From positions 186,001 through 250,000 of the forward strand of contig JAFZOK010000017.1 in NCBI GenBank assembly GCA_017550655.1: 64,000 bases of DNA, in the 5' to 3' direction. Positions within the stretch are counted from its first letter, which is position 1. Every line of letters begins with the position of its first letter. The translations under genes and the position numbers were made by a program. The stretch is from Bacteroidales bacterium (GTDB lineage: Bacteria > Bacteroidota > Bacteroidia > Bacteroidales > UBA932). The notes under the pieces were generated by a model. That model saw only the letters and a list, made by a program, of their open reading frames with translations. It searched no databases and was not told where the DNA came from. Below are positions 8,189 to 17,265 of this stretch, piece after piece.

Positions 8189-8662
8189 ATGAAAGTTCAG
8201 AAGACAAACGCAGCGAGGATTTTGGACAGGGAGAAGGTGGCTTATTCCCTGATTCCTTATAATGTGGATGAGGAGCATCTGGATGCCGTTCATGTTGCGG
8301 CGGAGCTAGGGCAGGACATATCGTGCGTGTTCAAGACGCTGGTTCTGAAGGGGGACAGGACGGGGCACTTTGTGTGCGTGATTCCAGGGGACAAGGAAGT
8401 GGACCTGAAGATGGCGGCCAAGGCATCGGGGAACAAAAGCTGCAGCCTGATTCCGATGAAGGAACTGCTGCCAACAACAGGCTATATCAGAGGAGGATGC
8501 TCTCCTGTCGGGATGAAAAAGGCTTTTCCAACATATATACATTCTACATGCCAGGAACTGGAGGAGATGTATGTGAGCGCCGGAATGCGCGGACTCCAGT
8601 TCAAGATTTCTCCATCGGATCTTATAAAGGTTACAAAGGCAACGGTCTGCCCGTTGTTCTAA
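8189..8662 (+). CDS. ybaK: Cys-tRNA(Pro)/Cys-tRNA(Cys) deacylase YbaK
   Basis: 157 residues from ATG 8189; a TTG at 8174 would extend it by five. The YbaK/ProX fold is evident from VFKTLVLKGD, FVCVIPGDKEVDLKMAAKASGNK and YIRGGCSPVGMKKAFPTYI. This family hydrolyses Cys mischarged onto tRNA(Pro). It starts 11 bp after the repeat-protein gene and is probably expressed from the same promoter. Confidence 0.9.
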   Translation: MKVQKTNAARILDREKVAYSLIPYNVDEEHLDAVHVAAELGQDISCVFKTLVLKGDRTGHFVCVIPGDKEVDLKMAAKASGNKSCSLIPMKELLPTTGYIRGGCSPVGMKKAFPTYIHSTCQELEEMYVSAGMRGLQFKISPSDLIKVTKATVCPLF

Positions 8663-8757
8663 AAGTGTACCGGTGGTCCAAGTGTGGTGTCACCGGTGCT
8701 GCGGTATATCCGTTGTTGGAATAACGGACACTGGTTGGTTGGAAAAGGAAGTTTTGC

Positions 8758-8765
8758 TATATTTG
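8758..8765 (+). promoter_or_regulatory. -7 element TATATTTG for the YeiH-type transporter
   Basis: Exact TAnnTTTG match 91 bp before the ATG at 8857, leaving an unusually long ~85-nt leader that contains a pair of alternative stem-loops (8780-8822). Confidence 0.55.
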
Positions 8766-8779
8766 TCCTTGCATATACA

Positions 8780-8822
8780 GTACGAGGTCGTACTTTTTTG
8801 GTTTGAGTAATTGTACGGCCTC
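8780..8822 (+). promoter_or_regulatory. Leader RNA with two mutually exclusive stem-loops
   Basis: Segment GTACGA-GG-TCGTAC (8780-8793) can fold on itself with 6-bp arms. The overlapping segment GAGGTCGTAC (8784-8793) can instead pair with GTACGGCCTC (8813-8822) in a 10-bp stem with one G-U pair and a 19-nt U-rich loop. The shared strand means only one can form. This is a candidate regulatory switch; equally the first palindrome could be a DNA operator. Confidence 0.4.
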
Positions 8823-8856
8823 ATGTTGTTTGACTTAATAGTTTAATACATAACCT

Positions 8857-10332
8857 ATGGAACCTACAAAGAAAACCGAGGTTGTCCGTAACAGGACCAC
8901 CTTTTCTGATTTATGGAAGAAAGAAGACTGGCTGGCAGTGTGGATTGGAGTTGTGCTGATAGTGGTTGCAGCCATTGCAGTTCTTTCAAAAGCATTTGAT
9001 TTTACGGCACTTAACTTTTCAAAATGGCATCTGTGGGAGGATGTTCCGGAGAAGGCTTCTCTTATTGGGCAGATGAGCGGAGTCTTCTGGACAAAGCTCA
9101 TAAGAACGTTCCTGGTGCTGGCAATTCTGTTTGCAATCGGCATCAAGCTCCAGGGAGAGAAAGTCACAAAGTTCCTGCCTGCATTCCTTGCTCTGTTTAT
9201 ACTCGCGATAATAGTAAGAATCGTGAGCGCCGAGTTCACCTTCAACCGCTATCTGGAATGGGCTTTCTGGGCACTGATCATAGGCCTTCTGATTTCCAAT
9301 ACCGTAGGCATCCCTAACTGGCTGAAGCCGGCAATCAGAACCGAGTTTTACATCAAGACCGGTCTGGTGATAATGGGATTCTCCGTTCTGTTCTCCAACA
9401 TAGCAAAGTTCGGTCTTTACGGACTGGGTATTGCGTGGATTGTAACCCCTATCGTCATAATCTTCATGTGGTGGCTTGGAACCAGAATCTTCAAGATGGA
9501 CAACAAACCGCTTGTGATTACACTTGCCTCGGCGACAAGTGTTTGCGGAACTTCCGCCGCTATCGCTACAGGTGCCGCCGCAAAGGCTAAGAAGGAGGAC
9601 CTTTCACTTGCTATTTCCATCTCGATCATCTTCACGATTCTGATGATGGTGTTCGAGCCTATGATTATCCGCTGGACAGGAATGAGCCAGATTATGGGAG
9701 GCTCCCTGATTGGCGGAACGGTAGACTCAACCGGAGCAGTTGTGCTTGCAGGAAGTGCCCTCGGAGCAGAGGCGGAGCAGGCAGCGGTTCTAGTAAAGAG
9801 TATCCAGAACATACTCATCGGTTTCATCGCCTTCTTCGTGGCGCTGTTCTTTGCAACGAGAGTTGACCGGCAGCACGGCCAGAGAGTGGGTGCAAGCGAA
9901 ATCTGGTACCGCTTCCCTAAGTTCATCATCGGTTTCTTTGCGGCATCCCTCGTGGCTTCGTTCATCATACTTCCTATCTACGGAAGCGAGAATGTCGGAG
10001 CCATCAACAAGGTGCTGGACCAGTACAAGAACTGGGCGTTCGTACTCGCATTCACAAGCATAGGTCTGGACACCAACTTCCGCCAGATTATCAAGAAGAT
10101 GCAGGGCGGAAAGGTTCTGTGGCTGTATGTTATCGGACAGGTATTCAACATTGCCCTTACCTTCCTTGCAGTATGGCTGCTTCTGAGCGGCAAGTTCTTC
10201 CCTGTTCCTGAACTGGACAACTATAGCGGCAAGAAGCCTGAGCCAAAGGTTGTGGAGGCTCCGGCTCCCGCAAAGACCACAATGAATATTGCTCCGGTGG
10301 CAAATACTTACCTGATTACCAACGAACTGTAA
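8857..10332 (+). CDS. YeiH/UPF0324 family putative sulfate exporter
   Basis: 491 residues, about 11-12 hydrophobic segments. Family blocks include FLVLAILFAIGIKLQG, PNWLKPAIRTEFYIKTGLVIMG, VITLASATSVCGTSAAIA and GLDTNFRQI. The family is annotated as putative sulfate exporters, though its substrate has not been broadly proven. The last ~45 residues are a Pro/Ala-rich extension (KKPEPKVVEAPAPAKTT). The gene is preceded by a structured 85-nt leader and followed 85 bp later by a small two-helix membrane protein. Confidence 0.88.
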   Translation: MEPTKKTEVVRNRTTFSDLWKKEDWLAVWIGVVLIVVAAIAVLSKAFDFTALNFSKWHLWEDVPEKASLIGQMSGVFWTKLIRTFLVLAILFAIGIKLQGEKVTKFLPAFLALFILAIIVRIVSAEFTFNRYLEWAFWALIIGLLISNTVGIPNWLKPAIRTEFYIKTGLVIMGFSVLFSNIAKFGLYGLGIAWIVTPIVIIFMWWLGTRIFKMDNKPLVITLASATSVCGTSAAIATGAAAKAKKEDLSLAISISIIFTILMMVFEPMIIRWTGMSQIMGGSLIGGTVDSTGAVVLAGSALGAEAEQAAVLVKSIQNILIGFIAFFVALFFATRVDRQHGQRVGASEIWYRFPKFIIGFFAASLVASFIILPIYGSENVGAINKVLDQYKNWAFVLAFTSIGLDTNFRQIIKKMQGGKVLWLYVIGQVFNIALTFLAVWLLLSGKFFPVPELDNYSGKKPEPKVVEAPAPAKTTMNIAPVANTYLITNEL

Positions 10333-10337
10333 TGTCA

Positions 10338-10363
10338 GTCCTGCAGGATTTTCTCCGCAGGAC
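10338..10363 (+). promoter_or_regulatory. Stem-loop between the transporter and the small membrane protein
   Basis: Perfect 7-bp arms GTCCTGC (10338-10344) and GCAGGAC (10357-10363) with a 12-nt loop, 6 bp after the transporter stop. No U-tract follows, so it is more likely an mRNA-stabilising hairpin than a terminator. Confidence 0.4.
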
Positions 10364-10417
10364 CATATATTTATATCGCTGAGTATAAGCCACATAACCG
10401 CCACATACTGTTAAGGT

Positions 10418-10711
10418 ATGGGAAAGAATCACAGGAAGATATTGTTCAGGACAGTGACCATCGTGATGGTGGCCGCTGTCTTGCTTTGTGCCCTGTGGAT
10501 AATGAAGAACCGCCTTGGCCTCAGCGATGAGCACGACTTTGGGGCGGGAGCGTATTACTATGCGGACATTCCGGACTTTGACAAGGTGCTAAAAGACAAG
10601 GGGATTGCCACCAGCATCCCTATGTGGATTTACATTGTCCTTTTCCTTGCGTGGGGATGGCTGATGTGGAGATTGTGGTGCTGGATAGATTCCCGTAAGA
10701 AAGAGCAATAA
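10418..10711 (+). CDS. Small two-helix membrane protein
   Basis: 97 residues with hydrophobic segments at ~11-29 and ~67-88 and a ~38-residue soluble loop between them (EHDFGAGAYYYADIPDFDKVLKD). The C-terminus is basic (SRKKEQ). I do not recognise the family. It lies between the YeiH-type transporter and a strong terminator, so it probably shares the transporter transcript and could be an accessory subunit; that role is inference. Confidence 0.7.
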   Translation: MGKNHRKILFRTVTIVMVAAVLLCALWIMKNRLGLSDEHDFGAGAYYYADIPDFDKVLKDKGIATSIPMWIYIVLFLAWGWLMWRLWCWIDSRKKEQ

Positions 10712-10735
10712 CGGTTCTGCAGCAGAAAAGTTTTA

Positions 10736-10774
10736 GCGGGAATGGATGTAAAGATTCATTCCCGCCTTTTTTTT
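10736..10774 (+). terminator. Intrinsic terminator after the transporter operon
   Basis: Nine-bp arms GCGGGAATG (10736-10744) and CATTCCCGC (10757-10765) with a 12-nt loop, then a run of eight T (10767-10774). Confidence 0.9.
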
Positions 10775-10776
10775 CA

Positions 10777-10784
10777 TATATTTG
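10777..10784 (+). promoter_or_regulatory. -7 element TATATTTG upstream of trpS
   Basis: Exact TAnnTTTG immediately after the preceding terminator; predicted transcription start near 10790 gives a ~65-nt leader to ATG 10856. Confidence 0.55.
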
Positions 10785-10855
10785 GAATTTGGTGAAACTA
10801 TGCCATATTGCTGTCAGAGAGCATTGTGTTTGACGTGTGTGGCAATTATGTACTG

Positions 10856-11989
10856 ATGAATATGAAAGACAAGATTATACTTACCGGAGACAGGCCAACG
10901 GGGCGTCTCCACATCGGACACTATGTAGGATCCCTCAAGGGCAGGGTTGAACTCCAGAATGCTATGGACTATAAGGATATGTTCGTGTTCATAGCGGATG
11001 CACAGGCCCTTACAGACAACTTCGACAATCCTGAAAAAGTGCGCCAGAACATAATTGAGGTGGCTCTGGACTACCTGAGCGTGGGGCTGGATCCGGGCAA
11101 GATCACCATATTCATCCAGAGCATGATTCCGGAACTTACGGAACTGGCGTTCTACTACATGAACCTTGTAACCGTTGCCCGTTTGCAGAGGAACCCTACC
11201 GTTAAGACCGAGATTGCAATGAGGGGATTCAGCAAGGAAAACAGCGAGGAGCAGCAAGTGTTCGGAAGCGGGCTTCCTGTAGGATTCTTCACCTATCCTA
11301 TCTCCCAGGCGGCTGACATTACGGCATTCAAGGCCACAACCGTTCCTACGGGAGAAGACCAGAAACCGATGATTGAGCAGACGGTGGAGATCGTGCGCAA
11401 GTTCAACAGCATCTACGGGGAAACTCTCGTGGAACCGGATATCCTGCTTCCTTCCAATAACGCATGCCACAGGCTTCCAGGAATAGACGGCAAAGCCAAG
11501 ATGAGCAAGAGCCTGGGCAACTGCATCTATCTTTCAGAGCCGGCAGACACTCTGGCAAAGAAGGTTATGAGCATGTACACGGATCCTCTCCATATCTCCA
11601 TCAACGACCCGGGACATCTTGAGGGCAACACCGTGTTCACTTACCTGGACGCTTTCTGCCGCCAGGAGCATTTCGGAATGTTCCTTCCTGAGTATCCGAA
11701 CCTGGACGAACTCAAGGCACACTACCAGAGAGGAGGACTTGGAGACGTCAAGATCAAGAAGTTCCTCGGCAAGATTCTGGAGCAGGAACTCGCCCCTATC
11801 CGCGAAAGGCGCAAGGAGTTCGAGAAGGACATCCCTGAGGTTTACAACATGCTCCGCAAGGGCAGCGAGAGAGCCCGCGAGGTTGCCGCACGGACAATGG
11901 ACGATGTGCGCAAGGCAATGAAGATTAACTACTTTGAAGATAAGGCCCTCATCGCCTCTCAGGCAGAAAAATACAGACAGCAACAGTAA
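10856..11989 (+). CDS. trpS: Tryptophanyl-tRNA synthetase
   Basis: Class I synthetase; 377 residues from ATG 10856 (ATG 10862 is also possible; the longer frame starts at a TTG, 10808, and its extra 16 residues are not family-like). The HIGH motif is in [10 protein letters not shown] near residue 20 and the KMSKS loop in [10 protein letters not shown] near residue 210. FPTGEDQ-type recognition block reads [12 protein letters not shown]. Charges tRNA(Trp). The gene appears monocistronic or read into the thioredoxin gene 20 bp later. Confidence 0.96.
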   Translation: MNMKDKIILTGDRPTGRLHIGHYVGSLKGRVELQNAMDYKDMFVFIADAQALTDNFDNPEKVRQNIIEVALDYLSVGLDPGKITIFIQSMIPELTELAFYYMNLVTVARLQRNPTVKTEIAMRGFSKENSEEQQVFGSGLPVGFFTYPISQAADITAFKATTVPTGEDQKPMIEQTVEIVRKFNSIYGETLVEPDILLPSNNACHRLPGIDGKAKMSKSLGNCIYLSEPADTLAKKVMSMYTDPLHISINDPGHLEGNTVFTYLDAFCRQEHFGMFLPEYPNLDELKAHYQRGGLGDVKIKKFLGKILEQELAPIRERRKEFEKDIPEVYNMLRKGSERAREVAARTMDDVRKAMKINYFEDKALIASQAEKYRQQQ

Positions 11990-12009
11990 AAGACAATACA
12001 CTTCCGATT

Positions 12010-12516
12010 ATGAAAAAGACAATTCTGGCAGTTCTTTGCCTCTTGATGTTTTCTTCCGCTGTTTCTTTTGGCCAGAGCAAGAACAAGCCAAAGGTTGGAG
12101 ACATGTTCATAGACTTTACCGTACAGCAGGATCCTTCTAATCCAAACAGCAAAGTATCGCTGAGCAATTATGTGGGAAGAGGAAAATGGGTTGTGGCGGA
12201 TTTCTGGGCAAGCTGGTGCCATTGGTGCATAAAGGAGATTCCTACTCTCAAGAGAATCCACAGCGACTTCCCAAAAGAAAAGGTTACCGTACTAAGCATT
12301 GCAGTGTGGGATAAACTCTCAGACACCAAGTTATCTGCAAAGCAAAACGGCGTTGTTTGGTCCCAAATAGTGAATACTGGAGACATTGCTTCTGACGCAT
12401 ACGGTTTTGGCGGTATTCCTTACATAGTGGTGTTTGATCCTCAGGGTAAAATAGCAGCCATCAACTTAAGGGGAGAGAAGCTTTACAGTTTTGTCAAGGA
12501 ATCCGTTGAGAAATAA
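12010..12516 (+). CDS. Exported TlpA-like thioredoxin
   Basis: 168 residues with a signal peptide (MKKTILAVLCLLMFSSAVSFG). The redox motif WCHWC sits in VVADFWASWCHWCIKEIP and the cis-Pro in GGIPYIVVFDPQG. This fits a periplasmic thiol-disulfide oxidoreductase of the TlpA/ResA group, used in cytochrome or envelope protein thiol reduction. It lies 20 bp after trpS and 10 bp before an ABC ATPase. Confidence 0.92.
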   Translation: MKKTILAVLCLLMFSSAVSFGQSKNKPKVGDMFIDFTVQQDPSNPNSKVSLSNYVGRGKWVVADFWASWCHWCIKEIPTLKRIHSDFPKEKVTVLSIAVWDKLSDTKLSAKQNGVVWSQIVNTGDIASDAYGFGGIPYIVVFDPQGKIAAINLRGEKLYSFVKESVEK

Positions 12517-12526
12517 TAATTATTGA

Positions 12527-13318
12527 ATGTCTCTTCTTAGGATAAACAACCTGTCTCTGGGCTACGGGGAAAAGAGAATTTTCTCCGGCATAGATGCCCG
12601 TGAGGATGAAGGTTGCCTAATCGCGCTTCTGGGAAGCAACGGAAGAGGCAAGTCCACGCTTCTGCGTACGGTTGCAGGGCTGGAAGATATCTGGAATTCT
12701 GATGAGAATAAAGAGGCTTCTATTCTATATGACGGAAAACCTCTGAAGGATTATTCCAGGAAAGAAATCAGCGCTCTGGTTTCTTTTGTAAGTCCACTTA
12801 CAGACAGAACAAAATACCTGATTGTCAAGGATATGGTGGCAATCAGCAGCTACTGGCGCACAAACTGGATCGGGGCATCCAATCCCGAGGAAGAAAAGCG
12901 AATTGAAGAGGCGCTTATGATGGTGGGACTGGAAGGTTTTTCCGGAAGGGATTGCACCAGCCTCAGCGATGGAGAATACCAGAGGGCAACAATAGCCGGA
13001 GCCCTGGTCCAGGACAGCAGAATCATTCTGCTGGACGAGCCTACGGCATTCCTGGATGTGGCAAACAAGTTCCTGGTTACAAGGCTACTGAAGAAGATTG
13101 CACATAGGGAAAACGACCGCAAGCTCATCATATTCTCCACTCACGACCTTCAGCTGGCCCTTCAGATTTGCGACAGGCTGTGGGTGATGACAGAAGACGG
13201 CTTTTTCACCGGAACACCGCGGCAGATGGTTGAGGACGGAAAGGTTGAAAAGATGTTTGATGTGGAAGGTGTAAGGTTCGACCGGCAGAAACTGGCTTTC
13301 GTTCCAAATGAAGAGTAG
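12527..13318 (+). CDS. ABC transporter ATP-binding protein (FecE/BtuD-like)
   Basis: 263 residues. Walker A GSNGRGKST, signature LSDGEYQRATIAGAL, Walker B IILLDEPTAFLD and switch His in FSTHD are all intact. Overall similarity is to ATPases that drive iron-chelate or cobalamin importers. No permease or binding protein is adjacent, so its partner must be encoded elsewhere. Arg replaces the usual residue in the Walker A loop (GRGKST), as is common in the group. Confidence 0.88.
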   Translation: MSLLRINNLSLGYGEKRIFSGIDAREDEGCLIALLGSNGRGKSTLLRTVAGLEDIWNSDENKEASILYDGKPLKDYSRKEISALVSFVSPLTDRTKYLIVKDMVAISSYWRTNWIGASNPEEEKRIEEALMMVGLEGFSGRDCTSLSDGEYQRATIAGALVQDSRIILLDEPTAFLDVANKFLVTRLLKKIAHRENDRKLIIFSTHDLQLALQICDRLWVMTEDGFFTGTPRQMVEDGKVEKMFDVEGVRFDRQKLAFVPNEE

Positions 13319-13351
13319 CACAAGACATTAACTGATAGACAATTATTACAG

Positions 13352-13795
13352 ATGAGCAAGATACGCATAACACGGGAATTCAGCTTTGAGGGAGCTCACG
13401 CTCTGGGAGGCTACGACGGAAAATGCTGCCACATTCACGGGCATTCGTACCGCCTGGCAGTTACAGTAACGGGAGAACCGGTCGCAGAGGAAAACTCTCC
13501 GAAAAAGGGAATGGTAATGGATTTCACAGACCTTAAGAAGATTGTGGGAGAGAACATCATAGACAAGTTCGACCATGCGCTGGTAATGAGACGGGACGCT
13601 CCGCTTTCAGAAGAAATCCAGAAGGCATACGGCAATGTGATTGTAGTTGATTTCCAGCCTACAAGCGAGATGCTGGCAATATATTTCGCCGATGTGATTT
13701 CAGATTTGCTTCCTAAGGGAGTGGAACTTTACAGCGTCAAGCTCTGGGAGACTGAAAAGAGCTGCGCCGCCTGGTATGCCGCAGATAACAGGTAG
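13352..13795 (+). CDS. queD: 6-carboxy-5,6,7,8-tetrahydropterin synthase
   Basis: 147 residues. Zinc ligands are visible as His in FEGAHAL and the pair in CHIHGHSY; the catalytic Cys precedes them (GKCCHIHGH). ATSEM/E-type end motifs (QPTSEMLA, KLWETEKSCAAW) match the 6-pyruvoyl-tetrahydropterin synthase fold. It makes the precursor of queuosine and 7-deazaguanine bases. No other que genes are nearby. The stop is 4 bp before polA. Confidence 0.93.
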   Translation: MSKIRITREFSFEGAHALGGYDGKCCHIHGHSYRLAVTVTGEPVAEENSPKKGMVMDFTDLKKIVGENIIDKFDHALVMRRDAPLSEEIQKAYGNVIVVDFQPTSEMLAIYFADVISDLLPKGVELYSVKLWETEKSCAAWYAADNR

Positions 13796-13799
13796 TTTT

Positions 13800-16580
13800 A
13801 TGAATAAAATATTCCTCATAGACGGTCACGCGCAGATTTTCAGAATGTATTATGCGTTTATGCGCCATCCCCTCATCAATTCCAAGGGGATAGACACATC
13901 CATACTCTTCGGCTTTACCAAGATGGTCCTTGAACTTATAAACAGGGAGCATCCGACTCATATTGCCGTGGCGTTTGACCTTCACGCGGAAACGTTCCGC
14001 CACAAGATCTATGGGGAATACAAGGCCAACCGTCCACCAGCTCCTGAACTTGTGGTGGACGCTCTGGAGCCTCTGAAGGAAATCCTCAAGGCGCTGAACA
14101 TTCCGGCTCTGGGAATGGAAGGATTCGAGGCAGACGATGTAATCGGTTCCATGGCAAAGCAATGGGCATCAGACTCTTGCGATGTGTATATGGTCACCCC
14201 GGACAAGGATTACGGACAATTGATAGACTCCCATATCTTTCAGTACAAGTTCCCGAAAGGCTCTGCAACTGAAGTGGAGATTGTGGACAGGGAGAAGATC
14301 TGCGCCTACTACGGAATCAAGTCTCCTGAAAGCGTGATAGACATACTGACAATCTGGGGAGACGCTTCTGACAATATCCCAGGAGTCAAGGGAATCGGAG
14401 AAGTCGGAGCAAAGAAACTCATCGGGACTTACGGCAGCATAGATAACCTCCTGCAGCACCTTGACGAACTTCCGGCAAAGCAGAAGGAAAAGATCCGGGA
14501 GGCGTCTTCCTATCTGGATATGAGCCGCTTCCTTGTTACCATAAAGACAGATATAGACCTTCCGGTTACACTGGATGACATTAAGATAGAAGGGGCAAAC
14601 CAGGCGGCCGTTGACAGCGTATTTGCAAAGTACGAGTTCTCGTCGCTGAAGAAAATGATTTCCTCCTACTCGGAGATGCCTTCGGATGATATGCCGGCAG
14701 ATGATTTCCCTGAGGATGACGCGGCTCCATCCGGCAATTATTTTAACAGCTATGTTCCTGAGGAGAAGGCCTCTATCGAGAAAATAGATATTCCTTCAAT
14801 CAAGTTTGTGGAGTTCAATTCTCTTGTCGAGGCAGTCAAGAAAAACGGAGAGGTTTCCATTATTGTGGAACCTTCCGGAAGAATCATTCTAGGCACTTTG
14901 GACAACGGTTCCGCAAGGCAGAAGCCAAAGGGGCTTGCCTGGGCAGGGAAACCGGATTCTGGTGTAATTTCCCTGATTAAGGACAGTTCCATAGTCAAGA
15001 CCGGATGCAGCCTGAAGGATTCAGTCCGTCAGATTGCCTCAGCGATGGAGTCAGGGATTGAAGACCTTGTGGACGGATTTTCAAAGTCCCCTGTTTTCGA
15101 TATCGCCCTGCTTCACTATCTGATAGATCCTGAAGTCAGCCATTCCCCTTCCTTCATTCTCAAGCAGCAGTTTGGAGTGGATACGGAGGGCCTCGCCAAT
15201 ATAAAGGAAGAGCCGGCTCAGATGGATCTCTTCTCCCAGGAAGAAGAGGAAGATCCGGCAAAAGACGATGCTCTCGCAAAGGAGTGCGTCCTGTATATTT
15301 ATCTGAAAGACAAGTTATACGAAGAAGTATCCAGAGTTTCTCCAAATGCCGGAAACCTTTACGGGATGATTGAGATGCCTCTTATCGGAACCCTGGCAAA
15401 GATGGAACTTGCAGGAGTGAAGATAGACACGGCTCAGCTCAAGGAATACAGCAAGGCTCTTACATCGCAGATGAACGAGATAGAGCTCAAGGCCAAGGCT
15501 CTGGCCGGGGATTCCCAGATTAACCTTTCTTCTCCAAAACAGGTTGGAGAACTGCTTTTCGAGAAACTCAAGATATCTACTGAAATCAAGAAGACTCCAA
15601 AGGGCAGCTACCCTACCGACGAGAACACTCTGAGATCTGTTGCCGCGGCCCATCCGATAGTGGACGAAATTCTTGAATACCGCAATTTCAAGAAGCTTCT
15701 TTCCACCTATGCAGATGCTCTCCCGGCATTGGCAAGCAGCCGCGACGGAAAGATACATACTACTTTCAACCAGGCGCTTACGGCAACGGGAAGACTGTCT
15801 TCCAACAACCCGAACCTGCAGAACATACCTATCCGCACGGAAAGGGGCAGGGAAATCCGCAAGGCCTTCATCCCGTCGTTTGAAGACGGCTACATTGTAA
15901 GTGCGGATTACTCCCAGATCGAACTGAGGCTTATGGCCCATTTCAGCGGGGACGAACATCTGATTGCGGCTTTCAGCAGCGGGGAAGATGTCCACAGGGC
16001 AACTGCGGCAAGATTGTTCGGAGTGGATGCAAAGGATGTTACCGACGAGATGAGGCGCAAGGCAAAAACCGTGAACTTCGGCATCATATACGGCATCTCG
16101 TCCTTCGGCCTGGCGGAAAGGATGGAGATTGGGGTTGGAGAAGCCAAGACCTTCATAGAGAACTACTTCAAGATGTATCCTGGAGTAAGTTCCTACATTG
16201 CGGACACTGTGGAAAGGGCTCATAGCAGAGGATTCGTCGAGACTCTCTACGGAAGAAGGCGTTACCTGAAAGACATCAACTCCCGCAACGCCAACGTGCG
16301 CAAGTTCAACGAGAGAAACGCCGTCAACGCCCCTCTTCAGGGAAGCGCCGCGGACATTATAAAAATCGCGATGGCAAACATCTCCAGAAGGCTGGATAAA
16401 GAGCATCTTCAGAGCAAGATGATCCTTCAGGTCCACGACGAGCTTGTGTTTGACGTGCACCCTCAGGAGAAAGACATTGTGATGGAAATAGCCCGGAGCG
16501 AGATGGAAAGTGTCGCCGAACTTAAAGTTAAACTTATAGCAGAATGCGGATATGGCAAAAACTGGCTTGAAGCACATTAA
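13800..16580 (+). CDS. polA: DNA polymerase I
   Basis: 926 residues from ATG 13800; an in-frame ATG at 13776 lies inside queD. Domains: N-terminal 5'-3' exonuclease (FLIDGHAQIFRMYYAF; FEADDVIG; DNIPGVKGIGEVGAKKL), a middle 3'-5' exonuclease-like domain, and the polymerase domain with motif A DYSQIELRLMAH, motif B RRKAKTVNFGIIYG and motif C QVHDELVF. In the middle domain the DxE pair expected at motif I is not seen (the strand reads VSIIVEPSG) and the last Asp motif is absent (AKECVLYIYL), so proofreading is probably lost. The 3' end overlaps the sigma-factor gene by 29 bp. Confidence 0.95.
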   Translation: MNKIFLIDGHAQIFRMYYAFMRHPLINSKGIDTSILFGFTKMVLELINREHPTHIAVAFDLHAETFRHKIYGEYKANRPPAPELVVDALEPLKEILKALNIPALGMEGFEADDVIGSMAKQWASDSCDVYMVTPDKDYGQLIDSHIFQYKFPKGSATEVEIVDREKICAYYGIKSPESVIDILTIWGDASDNIPGVKGIGEVGAKKLIGTYGSIDNLLQHLDELPAKQKEKIREASSYLDMSRFLVTIKTDIDLPVTLDDIKIEGANQAAVDSVFAKYEFSSLKKMISSYSEMPSDDMPADDFPEDDAAPSGNYFNSYVPEEKASIEKIDIPSIKFVEFNSLVEAVKKNGEVSIIVEPSGRIILGTLDNGSARQKPKGLAWAGKPDSGVISLIKDSSIVKTGCSLKDSVRQIASAMESGIEDLVDGFSKSPVFDIALLHYLIDPEVSHSPSFILKQQFGVDTEGLANIKEEPAQMDLFSQEEEEDPAKDDALAKECVLYIYLKDKLYEEVSRVSPNAGNLYGMIEMPLIGTLAKMELAGVKIDTAQLKEYSKALTSQMNEIELKAKALAGDSQINLSSPKQVGELLFEKLKISTEIKKTPKGSYPTDENTLRSVAAAHPIVDEILEYRNFKKLLSTYADALPALASSRDGKIHTTFNQALTATGRLSSNNPNLQNIPIRTERGREIRKAFIPSFEDGYIVSADYSQIELRLMAHFSGDEHLIAAFSSGEDVHRATAARLFGVDAKDVTDEMRRKAKTVNFGIIYGISSFGLAERMEIGVGEAKTFIENYFKMYPGVSSYIADTVERAHSRGFVETLYGRRRYLKDINSRNANVRKFNERNAVNAPLQGSAADIIKIAMANISRRLDKEHLQSKMILQVHDELVFDVHPQEKDIVMEIARSEMESVAELKVKLIAECGYGKNWLEAH

Positions 16581-17262
16581 TGAAAAAGAGTACCTGAAGG
16601 CGGATTTTGGCCAGACTATTTTCTATGCCAAGAAGGGAGATGAACTGGCCTTTACCCTACTATTCGACAAGTATTACGTCCCGCTGATGAACTTCATCAA
16701 AAGGAATTTCGTTTCAATCCACAAGGAACTCAGCGAGGAAGTTGAGGATATCTGCATGGATACCTTCAACAAGGCTTTCATGAACATTGCATCTTACGAC
16801 GAGAAATACAAGTTCTCCACCTGGCTTTACAGGATCGCCCTCAACTGCCTGACAGATTTCCTCAGAAGAAGCCGCAACTCCCTCAGCGATGCCAGCGCTT
16901 CCGACAATGGCGCTGTAGGGAACATCCTCTCTCCGGACACGCCTGAAGATAATCTCATCGTGAGCCAGCAGATAGAAAAGACCATGAAGGCCATCGATCG
17001 CCTTCCTGATATTTACAAGGATGTGATGCTGCTTTACATAGAGGGTTATGCTCTGGATGACATCGCAGATGAACTGGACATTTCCCTTTCCAACACCAAG
17101 ATCAGGGTAAAGAGAGGCAAGGATTTTCTGGCAGAAGCCCTCAAAGACAGCCCGTTGGCACAGAAACGCTCCAAGAAGGCCGCCGAGGGCAAGAAGAAAG
17201 CCGCAGCAAAGAAAACCACAAAGACAACGGCAAAAAAGCCGGTGAAAAAAGCAAAGAAGTAG
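16552..17262 (+). CDS. RNA polymerase sigma-70 family (ECF-like) factor with Lys-rich tail
   Basis: 236 residues. Region 2 is FIKRNFVSI to TWLYRIALNCLTDFLRR; region 4 is IDRLPDIYKDVMLLYIEGYALDDIADELDISLSNTKIRVKRG. No region 1.1 or 3, as in ECF factors. Residues ~203-236 are a highly basic Lys/Ala/Thr tail similar to that of the alkyltransferase at 4205-4903 and to histone H1. No anti-sigma gene is adjacent. The start ATG lies within polA, giving a 29-bp overlap and likely translational coupling, with rsmG 3 bp downstream. Confidence 0.9.
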   Translation: MAKTGLKHINEKEYLKADFGQTIFYAKKGDELAFTLLFDKYYVPLMNFIKRNFVSIHKELSEEVEDICMDTFNKAFMNIASYDEKYKFSTWLYRIALNCLTDFLRRSRNSLSDASASDNGAVGNILSPDTPEDNLIVSQQIEKTMKAIDRLPDIYKDVMLLYIEGYALDDIADELDISLSNTKIRVKRGKDFLAEALKDSPLAQKRSKKAAEGKKKAAAKKTTKTTAKKPVKKAKK

Positions 17263-17265
17263 AAG

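Noticed and set aside
12527..13318. Cobalamin importer ATPase linked to the btuB operon
   Set aside because: It is similar to BtuD/FecE but lies 38 kb from btuB with no riboswitch, so the link cannot be supported.
15315..16577. 420-codon open frame antisense to polA
   Set aside because: It lies wholly opposite the conserved polymerase motifs, has no recognisable domain or promoter, and such frames are expected in coding DNA of this base composition.
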